In this document: positions 24,331 to 37,390 of the stretch, piece by piece
Layout: the number at the start of each line of letters is the position of its first letter
How positions within the stretch are numbered: the stretch's first letter is position 1
The notes under the pieces: model-generated
Seen by the model: the letters and a program-made list of their open reading frames with translations, nothing else
Database searches by the model: none
Told to the model about the DNA's origin: nothing
Program-made: the position numbers and the translations under genes
From: Symsagittifera roscoffensis
Lineage: Eukaryota; Xenacoelomorpha; Acoela; Convolutidae
Assembly (NCBI RefSeq): GCF_963678635.1
Contig: NC_087071.1
Location: 13,469,088-13,533,087, forward strand
Length of the DNA stretch: 64,000 bases
Reading direction: 5' to 3'

Positions 24331-27300
24331 TCGCATCGATTAAGTCTTTTCTTAAGTCGTGCCACTCAAGTCTTTTCTGAAATCGCCCGCTTTAGTACTT
24401 TCTTAAGTCGCACCGCTTAAGTCTTTTCTTAAGTCGCACCGCTTAAGTCTTTTCTTAAGTCGCGCCGCTTAAGTCTTTTCTAAAGTCGCACCTTTTAAGA
24501 CTTCTCTTAAGTTGCACCGCTTAAATCTTTTCTTAAATCGCGCCGCTTAAGTCAATATTTTTAATGTCGCGCCGCTTAAATCCTTCCTTCAGTCGCGACC
24601 TCGGTGTTCTCTTAAGTCTCGCCGTCAGTTTTTTCCTAAGTCGCTCCGCTTAAGTATTTTCTTACGTCGCATCGATTAAGTCTTTTCTTAAGTCGCGCCA
24701 CTCAAGTCTTTTCTGAAATCGCCCGCTTTAGTACTTTCTTAAGTCGCACCGCTTAAGTCTTTTCTTAAGTCGCGCCGCTTCAGTCTTTTTTTAAAGTTGC
24801 CCGCTTAAGTCTTTAACTCGCGACGCTTAAGTCTTTTCTTAAGTCGCGCCGATTAAACCATTTCCTAAGTCGCACCGCTTGAGTCTTTTCTTAAGTAGCA
24901 CCGCTTAAGTCTTTTCTAAAGTCGCACCTCTTAAGACTTCTCTTGAGTTGCTCCGCTGAAATCCTTCCTTCAGTCGCGACCTCGGTGTTCTCTTAAGTCG
25001 CGCAGTCAGTTTTTTCCTAAGTCGCTCCGCTTAAGTATTTTCTTACGTCGCATCGATTAAATCTTTTCTTAAGTCGCACAGCTTAGGTCTTCTCTTAAGT
25101 CGCGCAGCTTCAGTCTTTTCTTAAGTCGTACCGCTTAAGTCTTTTCTTAAGTCGCGCCGCTTAAGTCTTTTCTAAAGTCGCACCTCTTAATACTTCTCTT
25201 TAGTTGCTCCGCTGAAATCCTTCCTTCAGTCGCGACCTCGGTGTTCTCTTAAGTCGCGCAGTCAGTTTTTTCCTAAGTCGCTCCGCTTAAGTATTTTCTT
25301 ACGTCGCATCGATTAAATCTTTTCTTAAGTCGCACATCTTAGGTCTTCTCTTAAGTCGCGCAGCTTCAGTCTTTTCTTAAGTCGCGCCCATTAAACCATT
25401 TCCTAAGTCGCACCGCTTGAGTCTTTTCTTAAGTCGCACCGCTTAAGTCTTTTCTAAAGTCGCACCTCTTAAGACTTCTCTTGAGTTGCTCCGCTGAAAT
25501 CCTTCCTTCAGTCGCGACCTCGGTGTTCTCTTAAGTCGCGCAGTCAGTTTTTTCCTAAGTCGCTCCGCTTAAGTATTTTCTTACGTCGCATCGATTAAAT
25601 CTTTTCTTAAGTCGCACATCTTAGGTCTTCTCTTAAGTCGCGCAGCTTCAGTCTTTTCTTAAGTCGTACCGCTTAAGTATTTTCTTACGTCGCATCGATT
25701 AAGTCTTTTCTTAAGTCGCGCCACTCAAGTCTTTTCCGAAATTGCCCCCTTTAGTACTTTCTTAAGTCGCACCGCTTAAGTCTTTTCTTAAGTCGCGCCG
25801 ATTAAACCTTTTCCTAAGTCGCACCGCCTGAGTCTTTTCTTAAATCGCGCCGCTTAAGTCAATTATTTTTAATGTCGTGCCGCTTAAATCTATCCTTCAG
25901 TCGCAACCTCGGTGTTCTCTTAAGTCGCGCCGTCAGTTTTTTCCTAAGTCGCTCCGCTTAAGTTTTTTCTTACTTCGCATCGATTAAATTTTTTTCTAAG
26001 TCGCGCAGCTTAGGTCTTCTCTTAAGTCGTACCGCTTAAGTCTTTTCTTAAGTCGCGCCGCTTAAGTCTTTTCTAAAGTCGCACCTCTTAAGACTTCTCT
26101 TAAATCGCGCCGCTTAAGTCAAATATTTTTAATGTCGCGCCGCTTAAATCCTTCCTTCAGCCGCGACCTCGGTGTTCTCTTAAGTCGCGCCGTCAGTTTT
26201 TTCCTAAGTCGCTGCGCTTAAGTATTTTCTTACGTCGCATCGAATAAGTCTTTTCTTAAGTCGCGCCACTCAAGTCTTTTCTGAAATCGCCCGCTTTAGT
26301 ACTTTCTTAAGTCGCACCGCTTAAGTCTTTTCTTAAGTCGCGCCGCTTCAGTCTTTTTTAAAGTCGCGCCGCTTAAGTCTTCTTTAAAGGCGCACCTCTT
26401 AAGACTTCTTTTGAGTTGCTCCGCTGAAATCTTTTCTTAAATCTCGCCGCTTAAGTCAATTATTTTTAATGTCGCGCCGCTTAAATCTGTCCTTCAGTCG
26501 CAACCTCGGTGTTCTCTTAAGTCGCGCCGTCAGTTTTTTCCTAAGTCGCTCCGCTTAAGTATTTTCTTACGTCGCATCGATTAAATTTTTTCCTAAGTCG
26601 CGCAGCTTAGGTCTTCTCTTAAGTCGTACCGCTTAAGTCTTTTCTTAAGTCGCGCCGCTTAAGTCTTTTCTAAAGTCGCACATCTTAAGACTTCTCTTAA
26701 GTTGCGCCTCTTAAGTCTTTGTTTGAGTAGCGACGCTTAAGTCTTTTCTTAAGTAACGCCGGTTAAACCTTTTCCTAAGTCGCACCGCTTGAGTCTTTTC
26801 TTAAGTAGCGCCGCTTAATTCTTTTCTAAAGTCGCACCTCTTAAGACTTCTCTTGAGTTGCTCCGCTGAAATCTTTTCTTAAATTGCGCCGCTTAAATCA
26901 ATTAATTTTAATGTCGCGCCGCTTAAATCTGGCCTTCAGTCGCAACCTCGGTGTTCTCTTAAGTCGCGCCGTCAGTTTTTTCCTAAGTCGCTGCGCTTAA
27001 GTATTTTCTTACGTCGCATCGATTAAATCTTTTCTTAAGTCGCACAGCTTAGGTCTTCTCTTAAGTCGCGCAGCTTCAGTCTTTTCTTAAGTCGTACCGC
27101 TTAAGTCTTTTCTTAAGTCGCGCCGCTTAAGTCTTTTCTAAAGTCGCACCTCTTAAGACTTCTCTTGAGTTGCTCCGCTGAAATCTTTTCTTAAATTGCG
27201 CCGCTTAAGTCAATTATTTTTAATGTCGCGCCGCTTAAATCTGGCCTTCAGTCGAAACCTCGGTGTTCTCTTAAGTCGCGCCGTCAGTTTTTTCATAAGT

Positions 27301-30300
27301 CGCTGCGCTTAAGTACTTTCTTATGTCGCATCGATTAAATCTTTTCTTAAGTCGCGCAGCTTAGGTCTTATCTTAAGTCGCGCAGCTTAAGTCTTTCCTT
27401 AAGTAGCGCCGCTTAATTCTTTTCTAAAGTCGCACCTCATAAGACTTCTCTTGAGTTGCTCCGCTGAAATATTTTCTTAAATTGCGCCGCTTAAGTCAAT
27501 TGTTTTTAATGTCGCGCCGCTTGAATCTGGCCTTCAGTCGAAACCTCGGTGTTCTCTTAAGTCGCGCCGTCAGTTTTTTCATAAGTCGCTGCGCTTAAGT
27601 ACTTTCTTATGTCGCATCGATTAAATCTTTTCTTAAGTCGCGCAGCTTAGGTCTTATCTTAAGTCGCGCAGCTTAAGTCTTTTCTTAAGTCGCGCCGCTT
27701 AAGTCTTTTCTAAAGTCGCACCTCTTAAGACTTCTCTTGAGTTGCTCCGCTGAAATCTTTTCTTAAATTGCGCCGCTTAAGTCAATTATTTTTAATGTCG
27801 CGCCGCTTAAATCTGGCCTTCAGTCGAAACCTCGGTGTTCTCTTAAGTCGCGCCGTCAGTTTTTTCATAAGTCGCTGCGCTTAAGTACTTTCTTATGTCG
27901 CATCGATTAAATCTTTTCTTAAGTCGCGCAGCTTAGGTCTTATCTTAAGTCGCGCAGCTTAAGTCTTTCCTTAAGTAGCGCCGCTTAATTCTTTTCTAAA
28001 GTCGCACCTCATAAGACTTCTCTTGAGTTGCTCCGCTGAAATATTTTCTTGAATTGCGCCGCTTAAGTCAATTGTTTTTAATGTCGCGCCGCTTGAATCT
28101 GGCCTTCAGTCGCAACCTCGGTGTTCTCTTAAGTCGCGCCGTCAGTTTTTTCCTAAGTCGCTGCGCTTAAGTATTTTCTTACGTCGCATCGATTAAATCT
28201 TTTCTTAAGTCGCACAGCTTAGGTCTTCTCTTAAGTCGCGCAGCTTCAGTCTTTTCTTAAGTCGTACCGCTTAAGTCTTTTCTTAAGTCGCGCCGCTTAA
28301 GTCTTTTCTAAAGTCGCACCTCTTAATACTTCTCTTAAGTTGCGCCACTTAAGTCTTTTCTTAAATCGCGCCGCTTAAGTCAATTAATTTTAATGTTGCG
28401 CCGCTTAAATCCTTCCTTCAGTCGCGACCTCGGTTTTCTCTTAAGTCGCGCCGTCAGTTTTTTCCTAAGTCGCTCCGCTTAAGTATTTTCTTACGTCGCA
28501 TCGATTTAGTCTTTTCTTAAGTCGCGCCACTTATGTCTTTTCTTAAATCGCACCGCTTAAGTCTTTATTTAAGTCGCACCGCTTAAGTATTTTCTTAAGT
28601 CGCCCCGCTTAAGTCTTTTCTAAAGTCGCACCTCTGAGTACTTCTCTTAAGTTGCGCCGCTTATGTCTTTTCTTAAGTCGTACCGCTTAAATCTTTTCTT
28701 AAGTCGCGCCGCTTAAGTCTTTTCTAAAGTCGCACCTCCTAATACTTCTCTTAAGTTGCGCCACTTAAGTCTTTTCTTAAATCGCGCCGCTTAAGTCTAT
28801 TAATTTTAATGTTGCGCCGCTTAAATCCTTCCTTCAGTCGCGACCTCGGTTTTCTTTCAAGTCGCGCCGTCAGTTTTTTTCTAAGTCACTCCGCTTAAGT
28901 ATTTTCTTACGTCGCATCGATTAAGTCTTTTCTTAAGTCGCGCCACTTATGTCTTTTCTTAAATCGCACCGCTTAAGTCTTTATTTAAGTCGCACCGCTT
29001 AAGTATTTTCTTAAGTCGCCCCGCTTAAGTCTTTTCTAAAGTCGCACCTCTGAAGACTTCTCTTAAGTTGCGCCGCTTATGTCTTTTCTTAAATCGCGCC
29101 GCTTAAGTCAATTAATTTTAATGTTGCGCCGCTTAAATCCTTCCTTCAGTCGCGACCTCGGTTTTCTCTTAAGTCGCGCCGTCAGTTTTTTCCTAAGTCG
29201 CTCCGCTTAAGTATTTTCTTACGTCGCATCGATTAAGTCTTTTCTTATGTCGCGCCACTTATGTCTTTTCTTAAATCGCCCGCTTAAGTACTTTCTTAAG
29301 TGTCATCGCATAAGTCTTTTCTTATGTCGCACCGCTTAAGTATTTTCTTAAGTCGCGCAGCTTCAGTTCTTTCTTAAGTCGCACCGCTTAAGTCTTTATT
29401 TAAGTCGCACCGCTTAAGTATTTTCTTAAGTCGCCCCGCTTAAGTCTTTGTTTAACCCGCGATGCTTAAGTCTTTTCTTAAGTCGCGCCGATTGAACTTT
29501 TTCCTAAGTCGCGCCGCTTTAGTCTTTTCTTAAGTCGCGCCGCTTAATTATTTTTTCAAGTCGCACCTTTTAAGACTTCTCTTGAGTTGCTCCGCTCAAA
29601 TCTTTTCTTAAATCGCGCCTCTTAAGTCAATTATTCTTAATGTCGCGCCGCTTAAACTTGTCCTTAAGTCGCGCCGTCAGTTTTTTCCTAAGTCGCTCCG
29701 CTTAAGTATTTTCTTACATCGCATCGATTAAATATTTTTTAAGTCGCGCCACTTAAGTCTTTTGTTAAGTCGTCCCGCTTAAATACTTTCTTAAGTCGCA
29801 CCGCTTAGGTCTTTTCTTAAGTCGCACTGCTTATGTCTTTTCTTAAGTCGCGCCGCTTAATTATTTTTTTAAGTCGCACCGCTTAAGTCTTTATTTAAGT
29901 CTCGCCGCTTAAGTCTTTCTTAAGTCACCCCGCTTAAGTCTTTGTTTAACTCGCGACGCCTAAATCTTTTCTTAGTTCGCGCCGATTAAACTTTTTCCTA
30001 AGTCGCGTCGCTTGAGTATTTTCTTAAGTCGCGCCGCTTAATTCTTTTCTGAAGTCGCACCTCTTAAGACTTCTCTTGAGTTGCTCCGCTCAAATCTTTT
30101 CTTAAATCGCGCCGCTTAAGTCAATTATTTTTAATGTCGCGCCGCTTAAATCTGTCCTTCAGTCGCAACCTCGGTGTTCTCTTAAGTCGCGCCGTCAGTT
30201 TTTTTCCTAAGTTGCTCCGCTTAAGTATTTTTTTACATCGCAACGATTAAATATTTTTTAAGTCGCGCCAGTCAAGTCTTTTGTTAAGTCGTCCCGCTTA

Positions 30301-30550
30301 AGTACTTTCTTAAGTCGCACCGCTTAGGTATTTTCTTAAGTCGCACTGCTTATGTCTTTTCTTAAGTCGCCCCGCTTAAGTATTTTCTTAAGTCGCACCG
30401 CTTAAGTCTTTAGTTAAGTCTCGCCGCTAAAGTCTTTCTTAAGTCACCCCGCTTAAGTCTTTGTTTAACTCGCGACGCCTAAATCTTTTCCTAGCTCGCG
30501 CCGATTAAACTTTTTCCTAAGTCGCGTCGCTTGAGTATTTTCTTAAGTCG
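22800..30550. repeat. Satellite block III: CCTCGGTGTTCTC-tagged higher-order repeats
   Basis: This block again consists mainly of 26-bp monomers but is punctuated by two diagnostic monomers, TCAATTATTTTTAATGTCGC and CCTCGGTGTTCTCTTAAGTC. The tag recurs roughly every 260-450 bp (for example near 23,335, 24,249, 24,597, 24,979, 25,235 and 25,516). Other monomers in the unit include CGTCAGTTTTTTCCTAAGTC and TTACGTCGCATCGATTAA. The regular return of one tag shows amplification of a multi-monomer unit rather than of single monomers. Confidence 0.85.
26949..28400. repeat. 286-bp (11-mer) higher-order repeat
   Basis: The tag CGGTGTTCTC lies at 27,261, 27,547, 27,833 and 28,119, exactly 286 bp apart three times, which is 11 x 26. 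The preceding interval, from 26,949 to 27,261, is 312 bp, which is 12 x 26. So the unit here is an 11-monomer block that differs from its neighbour by one monomer. Variant monomers such as GGCCTTCAGTCGAAACC keep their position in each unit. The intervals were counted from the numbered sequence. Confidence 0.88.
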
Positions 30551-32770
30551 CGCCGCTTAAGTCTTATCTTAATTCGCGTCGCAGTCTTTTGTTAAGTCGC
30601 GTCGTCAGTTTTTTCTTAAGTCGCACCATCAGTCTTTTCTTAGGTCGCGCCATCATTCTTTTCTTAAGTCGCGCCGCTTAAGTCATTTAATGAGTCGCTC
30701 CACTAAAATACTTTCTTAAGTCGCGCCGCTTCAGTCTTTTCTTAAGTCGCGCCATTGAGTCTTTTCGCAAGTCGCGCCGCTTCAGTTTTATCTTAATTCG
30801 CGCCGTCTGTCTGTTCTCAAGTCGCGCCGTCAATCTTTTCTTAAGTCGCGCCGTCAGTCTTTTCTTGAGTCGCGCCATCAGTCTTTTTTTGAAGTGGCGC
30901 CGTCATTCTTTTCTTAAGTCGCGCCGCTTAAATCTTTTCTCAAATCGCGCCCCTTAAGTCAATTATTTCAATGTCGCGTCGCTTAAATTTTTTTTAGTCG
31001 CGACCTCGGTTTTTTTTAAGTCGCGCCCTCAGTCTTTTCTTACTTCGCGCCGCTTAAGTATTTTCTTACATCGCATCGATTAAATATTTTTTAAGTCGCG
31101 CCACTTAAGTCTTTTGCTAAGTCGTCCCGCTTAAGTACTTTCTTAAGTCGCACCGCTTAGGTCTTTTCTTAAGTCGCACTGCTTATGTCTTTTCTTAAAA
31201 CGCGCCGCTTAAGTATTTTCTTAAGTCGCACGGCTTTAGTTTTTATTCAAGTCTCGCCGCTTAAGTCTTTCTTAGGTCACCCCGCTTAAGTCTTTGTTTA
31301 ACTCGCGACGCCTAAATCTTTTCTTAGTTCGCGCCGATTAAACTTTTTCCTAAGTCGCGTCGCTTGAGTATTTTCTTAAGTCGCGCCGCTTAAGTCTTAT
31401 CTTAATTCGCGACGCAGTCTTTTGTTAAGTCGCGTAGTCAGTTTTTTCTTAAGTCGCACCATCAGTCTTTTCTTAGGTCGCGCCATCATTCTTTTCTTAA
31501 GTCGCGCCGCTTAAGTCTTTTTTTTGTGTCGCGCCACTAAAATACTTTCTTAAGTCGCGCCGCTTCAGTCTTTTCTTAAGTTGCGCCATTGAGTCTTTTC
31601 GCAAGTCGCGCCGCTTCAGTCTTATCTTAATTCGCGCCGTCTGTCTGTTCTCAAGTCGCGCCGTCAATCTTTTCTTAAGTCGCGCCGTCAGTCTTTTCTT
31701 GAGTCGCGTCATCAGTCTTTTTTTAAGTGGCGCCGTCATTCTTTTCTTAAGTCGCGCCGCTTAAATCTTTTCTCAAATCGCGCCCCTTAAGTCAATTATT
31801 TCAATGTCGCGTCGCTTAAATTTTTTTTTAGTCGCGACCTCGGTCTTTTTTTAAGTCGCGCCCTCAGTCTTTTCTTACTTCGCGCCGCTTAAGTATTTTC
31901 TTACATCGCATCGATTAAATATTTTTCAAGTCGCACCGCTTAGGTCTTTTCTTAAGTCGCACTGCTTATGTCTTTTCTTAAAACGCGCCGCTTAAGTATT
32001 TTCTTAAGTCGCACCGCTTAAGTCTTTATTTAAGTCACTCCGCTTAAGTCTTTGTTTAACTCGCGACGCCTAAATCTTTTCTTAGTTCGCGCCGATTAAA
32101 CTTTTTCCTAAGTCGCGTCGCTTGAGTATTTTCTTAAGTCGCGCCGCTTAAGTCTTATCTTAATTCGCGCCGCAGTCTTTTGTTAAGTCGCGCCGTCAGT
32201 TTTTTCTTAAGTCGCACCATCAGTCTTTTCTTAGGTCGCGCCATCATTCTTTTCTTAAGTCGCGCCGCTTAAGTCTTTTATTGAGTCGCGCCACTAAAAT
32301 ACTTTCTTAAGACGCGCCGCTTCAGTCTTTTCTTAAGTCGTGCCCTTGAGTCTTTTCGCAAGTCGCGCCGCTTCAGTCTTATCTTAATTTGCGCCGTCTG
32401 TCTGTTCTCAAGTCGCGCCGTCAACCTTTTCTTAAGTCGCGCCGTTAGTCTTTTCTTGAGTCGCGCCATCAGTCTTTTTTTAAGTGGCGCCGTCATTCTT
32501 TTCTTAAGTCGCGCCGCTTAAATCTTTTCTCAAATTGCGCCCCTTAAGTCAATTATTTCAATGTCGCGTCGCTTAAATTTTTTCTTTAGTCGCGACCTCG
32601 GTCTTTTCTTAAGTCGCGCCGCCAGTCTTTTCTTAATTCGCGCCGCTTGAGTGTTTTATTAGGTCGCACCGCTTAAGTCTTTTCTTAGGTCGCGCCGCTT
32701 AAGTCTTTTCTTAAGTCGCCCCGCTTAAGTATTTTCTTAAGTCGCACCGCTTAAGTCTTTTCTTAAGTCG

Positions 32771-34191
32771 CACCGCTTATGTATTTTCTTAAGTCGCGCC
32801 GCTTAAGTCTTATCTTAATTCGCGCTGTCAGTCTTTTCTTAAGTCGCGCCGTCAGCCTTTTCCTAAGCCGCGCAGTCAGTCTTTTCTTAAGTCGCGCTGT
32901 CAGTTTTTTCTTAAGTCGCACCATCAGCCTTTTCTTAGGTCGCGCCATCATTCTTTTCTTAAGTCGCGCCGCTTAAGTCTTTTATTGAGTCCGCCACTAA
33001 AATACTCTCTTAAGTCGCGCCGCTTCAGTCTTCTCTTAGGTCGCGCCATTGAGTCTTTTCGCAAGTCGCGCCGCTTCAGTCTTATCTTAATTCGCGCCGT
33101 CTGTCTGTTCTCAAGTCGCGCCGTCAATCTTTTCTTAAGTCGCGCCGTCAGTCTTTTCTTGAGTCGCGCCATCAGTCTTTTTTTAAGTGGCGCCTCATTC
33201 TTTTCTTAAGTCGCGCCGCTTAAATCTTTTCTCAAATCGCGCCCCTTAAGTCAATTATTTCAATTTCGCGTCGCTTAAATTTTTTCTTGAGTCGCGACCT
33301 CGGTCTTTTCTTAAGTCGCGCCGTCAGTCTTTTCTTAATTCGCGCCGCTTAAGTATTTTCTTACATCGCATCGATTAAATATTTTTTAAGTCGCGCCACT
33401 TCAGTATTTTCTTAATTCGCACCGCTTAAGTATTTTCTTAAGTCGCGCCGCTTAAGTCTTATCTTAAGTCGCACCGCTTAAGTCTTTTCTTAAGTCGCAC
33501 CGCTTATGTATTTTCTTAAGTCGCGCCGCTTAAGTCTTATCTTAATTCGCGCTGTCAGTCTTTTCTTAAGTCGCGCCGTCAGCCTTTTCCTAAGCCGCGC
33601 AGTCAGTCTTTTCTTAAGTCGCGCTGTCAGTTTTTTCTTAAGTCGCACCATCAGCCTTTTCTTAGGTCGCGCCATCATTCTTTTCTTAAGTCGCGCCGCT
33701 TAAGTCTTTTATTGAGTCCGCCACTAAAATACTCTCTTAAGTCGCGCCGCTTCAGTCTTCTCTTAGGTCGCGCCATTGAGTCTTTTCGCAAGTCGCGCCG
33801 CTTCAGTCTTATCTTAATTCGCGCCGTCTGTCTGTTCTCAAGTCGCGCCGTCAATCTTTTCTTAAGTCGCGCCGTCAGTCTTTTCTTGAGTCGCGCCATC
33901 AGTCTTTTTTTAAGTGGCGCCTCATTCTTTTCTTAAGTCGCGCCGCTTAAATCTTTTCTCAAATCGCGCCCCTTAAGTCAATTATTTCAATTTCGCGTCG
34001 CTTAAATTTTTTCTTGAGTCGCGACCTTGGTCTTTTCTTAAGTCGCGCCGTCAGTCTTTTCTTAATTCGCGCCGCTTAAGTATTTTCTTACATCGCATCG
34101 ATTAAATATTTTTTAAGTCGCGCCACTTCAGTATTTTCTTAATTCGCACCGCTTAAGTATTTTCTTAAGTCGCGCCGCTTAAGTCTTATCT
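32771..34191. repeat. 727-bp near-identical tandem duplication
   Basis: Positions 32,771-33,464 and 33,498-34,191 match almost base for base (offset 727). I noticed one difference, CTCGGTC at about 33,300 against CTTGGTC at about 34,027. All chance open frames inside (62, 65, 74 and 74 codons) are repeated with unchanged translations. This is the most homogeneous pair in the array and marks the latest unequal exchange or amplification, unless it is an assembly artefact. Confidence 0.88.
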
Positions 34192-34989
34192 TAATTCGCG
34201 CCGTCAGTCTTTTCTTAAGTCGCGCCGTCAGTCTTTTCCTAAGCCGCGCAGTCAGTTTTTTCTTAAGTCGCGCTGTCAGTTTTTTCTTAAGTCGCACCAT
34301 CAGTCTTTTCTTAGGTCGCGCCATCATTCTTTTGTTAAGTCGCGCCGCTTAAGTCTTTTATTAAGTCGCGCCACTAAAATACTTTCTTAAGTCGCGCCGC
34401 TTCAGTCTTTTCTTAAGTCGCGCCATTGAGTCTTTTCTCAAGTTGCGCCGCTTCAGTCTTATCTTAATTCGCGCCGTCAGTCTGTTCTCAAGTCGCACCG
34501 TCAATCTTTTCTTAAGTCGCGCCGTCAGTCTTTTCTTGAGTCGCGCCATCAGTGTTTTTTTAAGTGGCGCCGTCATTCTTTTCTTAAGTCGCGCCGCTTA
34601 AATCTTTTCTCAAATCGCGCCCCTTAAATCAATCATTTCAATGTCGCGTCGCTTAAATTTTTTCTTTAGTCGCGACCTTGGTCTTTTCTTAAGTCGCGCC
34701 GTCAGTCTTTTCTTAATTCGCGACGCTTGAGTGTTTTCTTAAGTCGCACCGCTTAAGTCTTTTCTTAGGTCGCGCCGCTTAAGTTTTTTCTTAAGTCGCC
34801 CCGCTTAAGTATTTTCTTAAGTCGCACCGCTTAAGTCTTTTCTTAAGTCGCACCGCTTAAGTATTTTCTTAAGTCGCGCCGCTTAAGTCTTATCATAATT
34901 CGCGCCGTCAGTCTTTTCTTAAGTCGCGCCGTCAGTCTTTTCCTAAGCCGCGCAGTCAGTCTTTTCCTAAGTCGCGCTGTCATCCTTTT

Positions 34990-37390
34990 CTTAAGTGCGC
35001 CGCTTAAGTCTTTTATTAAATCGCGCCATAAAAATCTTTTCTTACGTCGCGCCGTTTAAGTCTTTTCTCAAGTCGCGCCGCTTAAGTCTTATCTTAGGTC
35101 GCGCAGTCATTCTTTTTTTAAGTAGCGCCGTCATTCTTTTCTTAAGTCGCGCCGATTAAATAATTTCTCAAATCGCGCCCCTTAAGTCAATTATTTCAAT
35201 GTCGCGTCGCTGAAATCTTTTCTTTAGTCGCGACCTCGGTCTTTTCTTAAGTCGCGCCGTCAGTCTTTTCTTAATTCGCGCCGCTTGAGTGCTTTCTTAA
35301 GTCGCTCCGCTTAAGTCTTTTCTTAGGTCGCGCCGCTTAAGTCTTTTCTTAAGTCGCCCCGCTTAAGTATTTTCTTAAGTCGCACCGCTTAAATCTTTTC
35401 TTAAGTCGCACCGCTTAAGTATTCTCTTAAGTCGCGCCGCTTAAGTCTTATCTTATTTCGCGCCGTCAGTCTTTTCTTAAGTCGCGCCGTCAGTCTTTTC
35501 CGAAGCCGCGCAGTCAGTCTTTTCTTAAGTCGCGCTGTCATTCTTTTCTTAAGCGCGCCGCTTAAGTCTTTTATTGAAACGCGCCAGCAAAATCTTTTCT
35601 TACGTCGCGCCGTTTAAGTCTTTTCTCAAGTCGCGCCGCTTAAGTCTTATCTTAGGTCGCGCAATCATTCTTTTTTTAAGTAGCACCGTCATTCTTTTCT
35701 TAAGTCGCGCCGATTAAATATTTTCTCAAATCGCGCCCCTTAAGTCAATTATTTCAATGTCGCGTCATTTAAATCTTTTTTTTTAGTCGCGACATCGGTC
35801 TTTTCTTAAGTCGCGCCGTCAGTCTTTTCTTAATTCGCGCCGCTTGAGTGTTTTCTTAAGTCGATCCGCTTAAGTCTTTTCTTAGGTCGCGCCGCTTATG
35901 TCTTTTCTTAAGTCGCCCCGCTTAAGTATTTTCTTAAGTCGCACCGCTTAAATCTTTTCTTAAGTCGCACCGCTTAAGTATTTTCTTAAGTCGCGCCGCT
36001 TAAGTCTTATCTTATTTCGCGCCGTCAGTCTTTTCTTAAGTCGCGCCGTCAGTCTTTTCCGAATCCGCGCAGTCAGTCTTTTCTTAAGTCGCGCTGTCAT
36101 TCTTTTCTTAAGCGCGCCGCTTAAGTCTTTTTTTAAATCGCGCCAGCATATCTTTTCTTACGTCGCGCCGTTTAAGTCTTTTCTCAAGTCGCGCCGCTTA
36201 AGTCTTATCTTAAGTCGAGCAGTCATTCTTTTTTTAAGTCACACCGGTTTAATTTTTTCTTAAAACGCGATACTTATGACAATTATTTTTAAAATCGCGC
36301 CGCTTAAATCTTTTCTTCAGTAGCGACCTCGGTATTTTCCTATGTGGCTCGCTTAAGTATTTTTAAGTCGCACCGCTTAAGTGTTTTCTGAAATCGCAAA
36401 GCTTAACTTTTTTTCTTAAGTCGCGCCGCATCAGTCTTTTCTTTTGTCGCGCCGCTTAAGTCAATTCTTGAGTCGCACCGCTTAAGTCTTTTGTTAAATC
36501 GCACCGCTTAGGTCTTTTCTTAAATCGCGACGCTTAGGTATTTTCTTAAGTCTCACCGCTTAAGTATTTTCTTAAGTCGCGCCGCTTAAGTCTTATTTTA
36601 ATTCGCGCCGTCAGTCTTTTCTTAAGTCGCACCGTTTAAGTATTTTCTTAAGTCACGCCTCTTAAGTCTTATCTTAATTGGCGCCGTCAGTCTTTTCTTA
36701 AGTCGCGCCGTCAGTAATTTCCCAAGCCGCCCAGTCAGTCTTTTCTTAAGTCGCGCCGTCATTCTTTTCTTAAGCGCGCCGCTTAAGTCTTTTATTAAAT
36801 CGCGCCACTAAAATCTTTTCTTACGTCGCGCCGCTTAAGTTTTTTCTCAAGTCGCGCCGCTTAAGTCTTATCTTAAGTCGTGCAGTCATTCTTATTTAAA
36901 GTCGCGCCGCTTTAATTTTTTCTTAAATCACGCCGCTTTAATCTTTTCTTAAATCGCTCCGCTTAAGTCAATTATTTTTAAAATTGCGCCGCTTAAATAT
37001 TTTCTTTAGTACCGACCTCGGTCATTTCTTAAGTTGCTCCGTTTAAGTATTTTTAAGTCGCACCGCTTAAGTATTTTCTTAATTCGCACAGCTTAAATTT
37101 TTTTCTTAAGTCGCGCCGCAACAGTCTTTTCTTTTGTCGCGCCGCTTAAGTCATTTCTTGAGTCGCACCGCTTAAGTCTTTTCTTAAGTCGCACCGCTTA
37201 AGTCTTCTCTTAAGTCGCGCCGCATAAGTATTTTCTTAAGTCGCACCGCTTAAGTCTTTTCTTAAGTCGCGCCGCTTAAGTCTTATCTTAATTCGCGCCG
37301 TCAGTCTTTTCTTAAGTCGCGCCGTCAGTCTTTTCCAAAGCCGCGCAGTCGGTTTTTTCTTAAGTCGCGCCGTCATTGTTTCTTAAGCGC
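34990..37390. repeat. About 558-bp higher-order repeats with GCGCGCC deletion marker
   Basis: A shortened junction, TTCTTAAGCGCGCCGCTTAAG, which lacks the usual GT, occurs at about 34,993 (as AAGTGCGCC), 35,551, 36,110, 36,772 and 37,385. Intervals are 558, 559, 662 and 613 bp. Each unit also holds a TTATTAAATCGCGCC-like monomer and a TCAATTATTTCAATGTCGC monomer. The later intervals are longer, so monomers were added toward the array edge. Confidence 0.75.
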
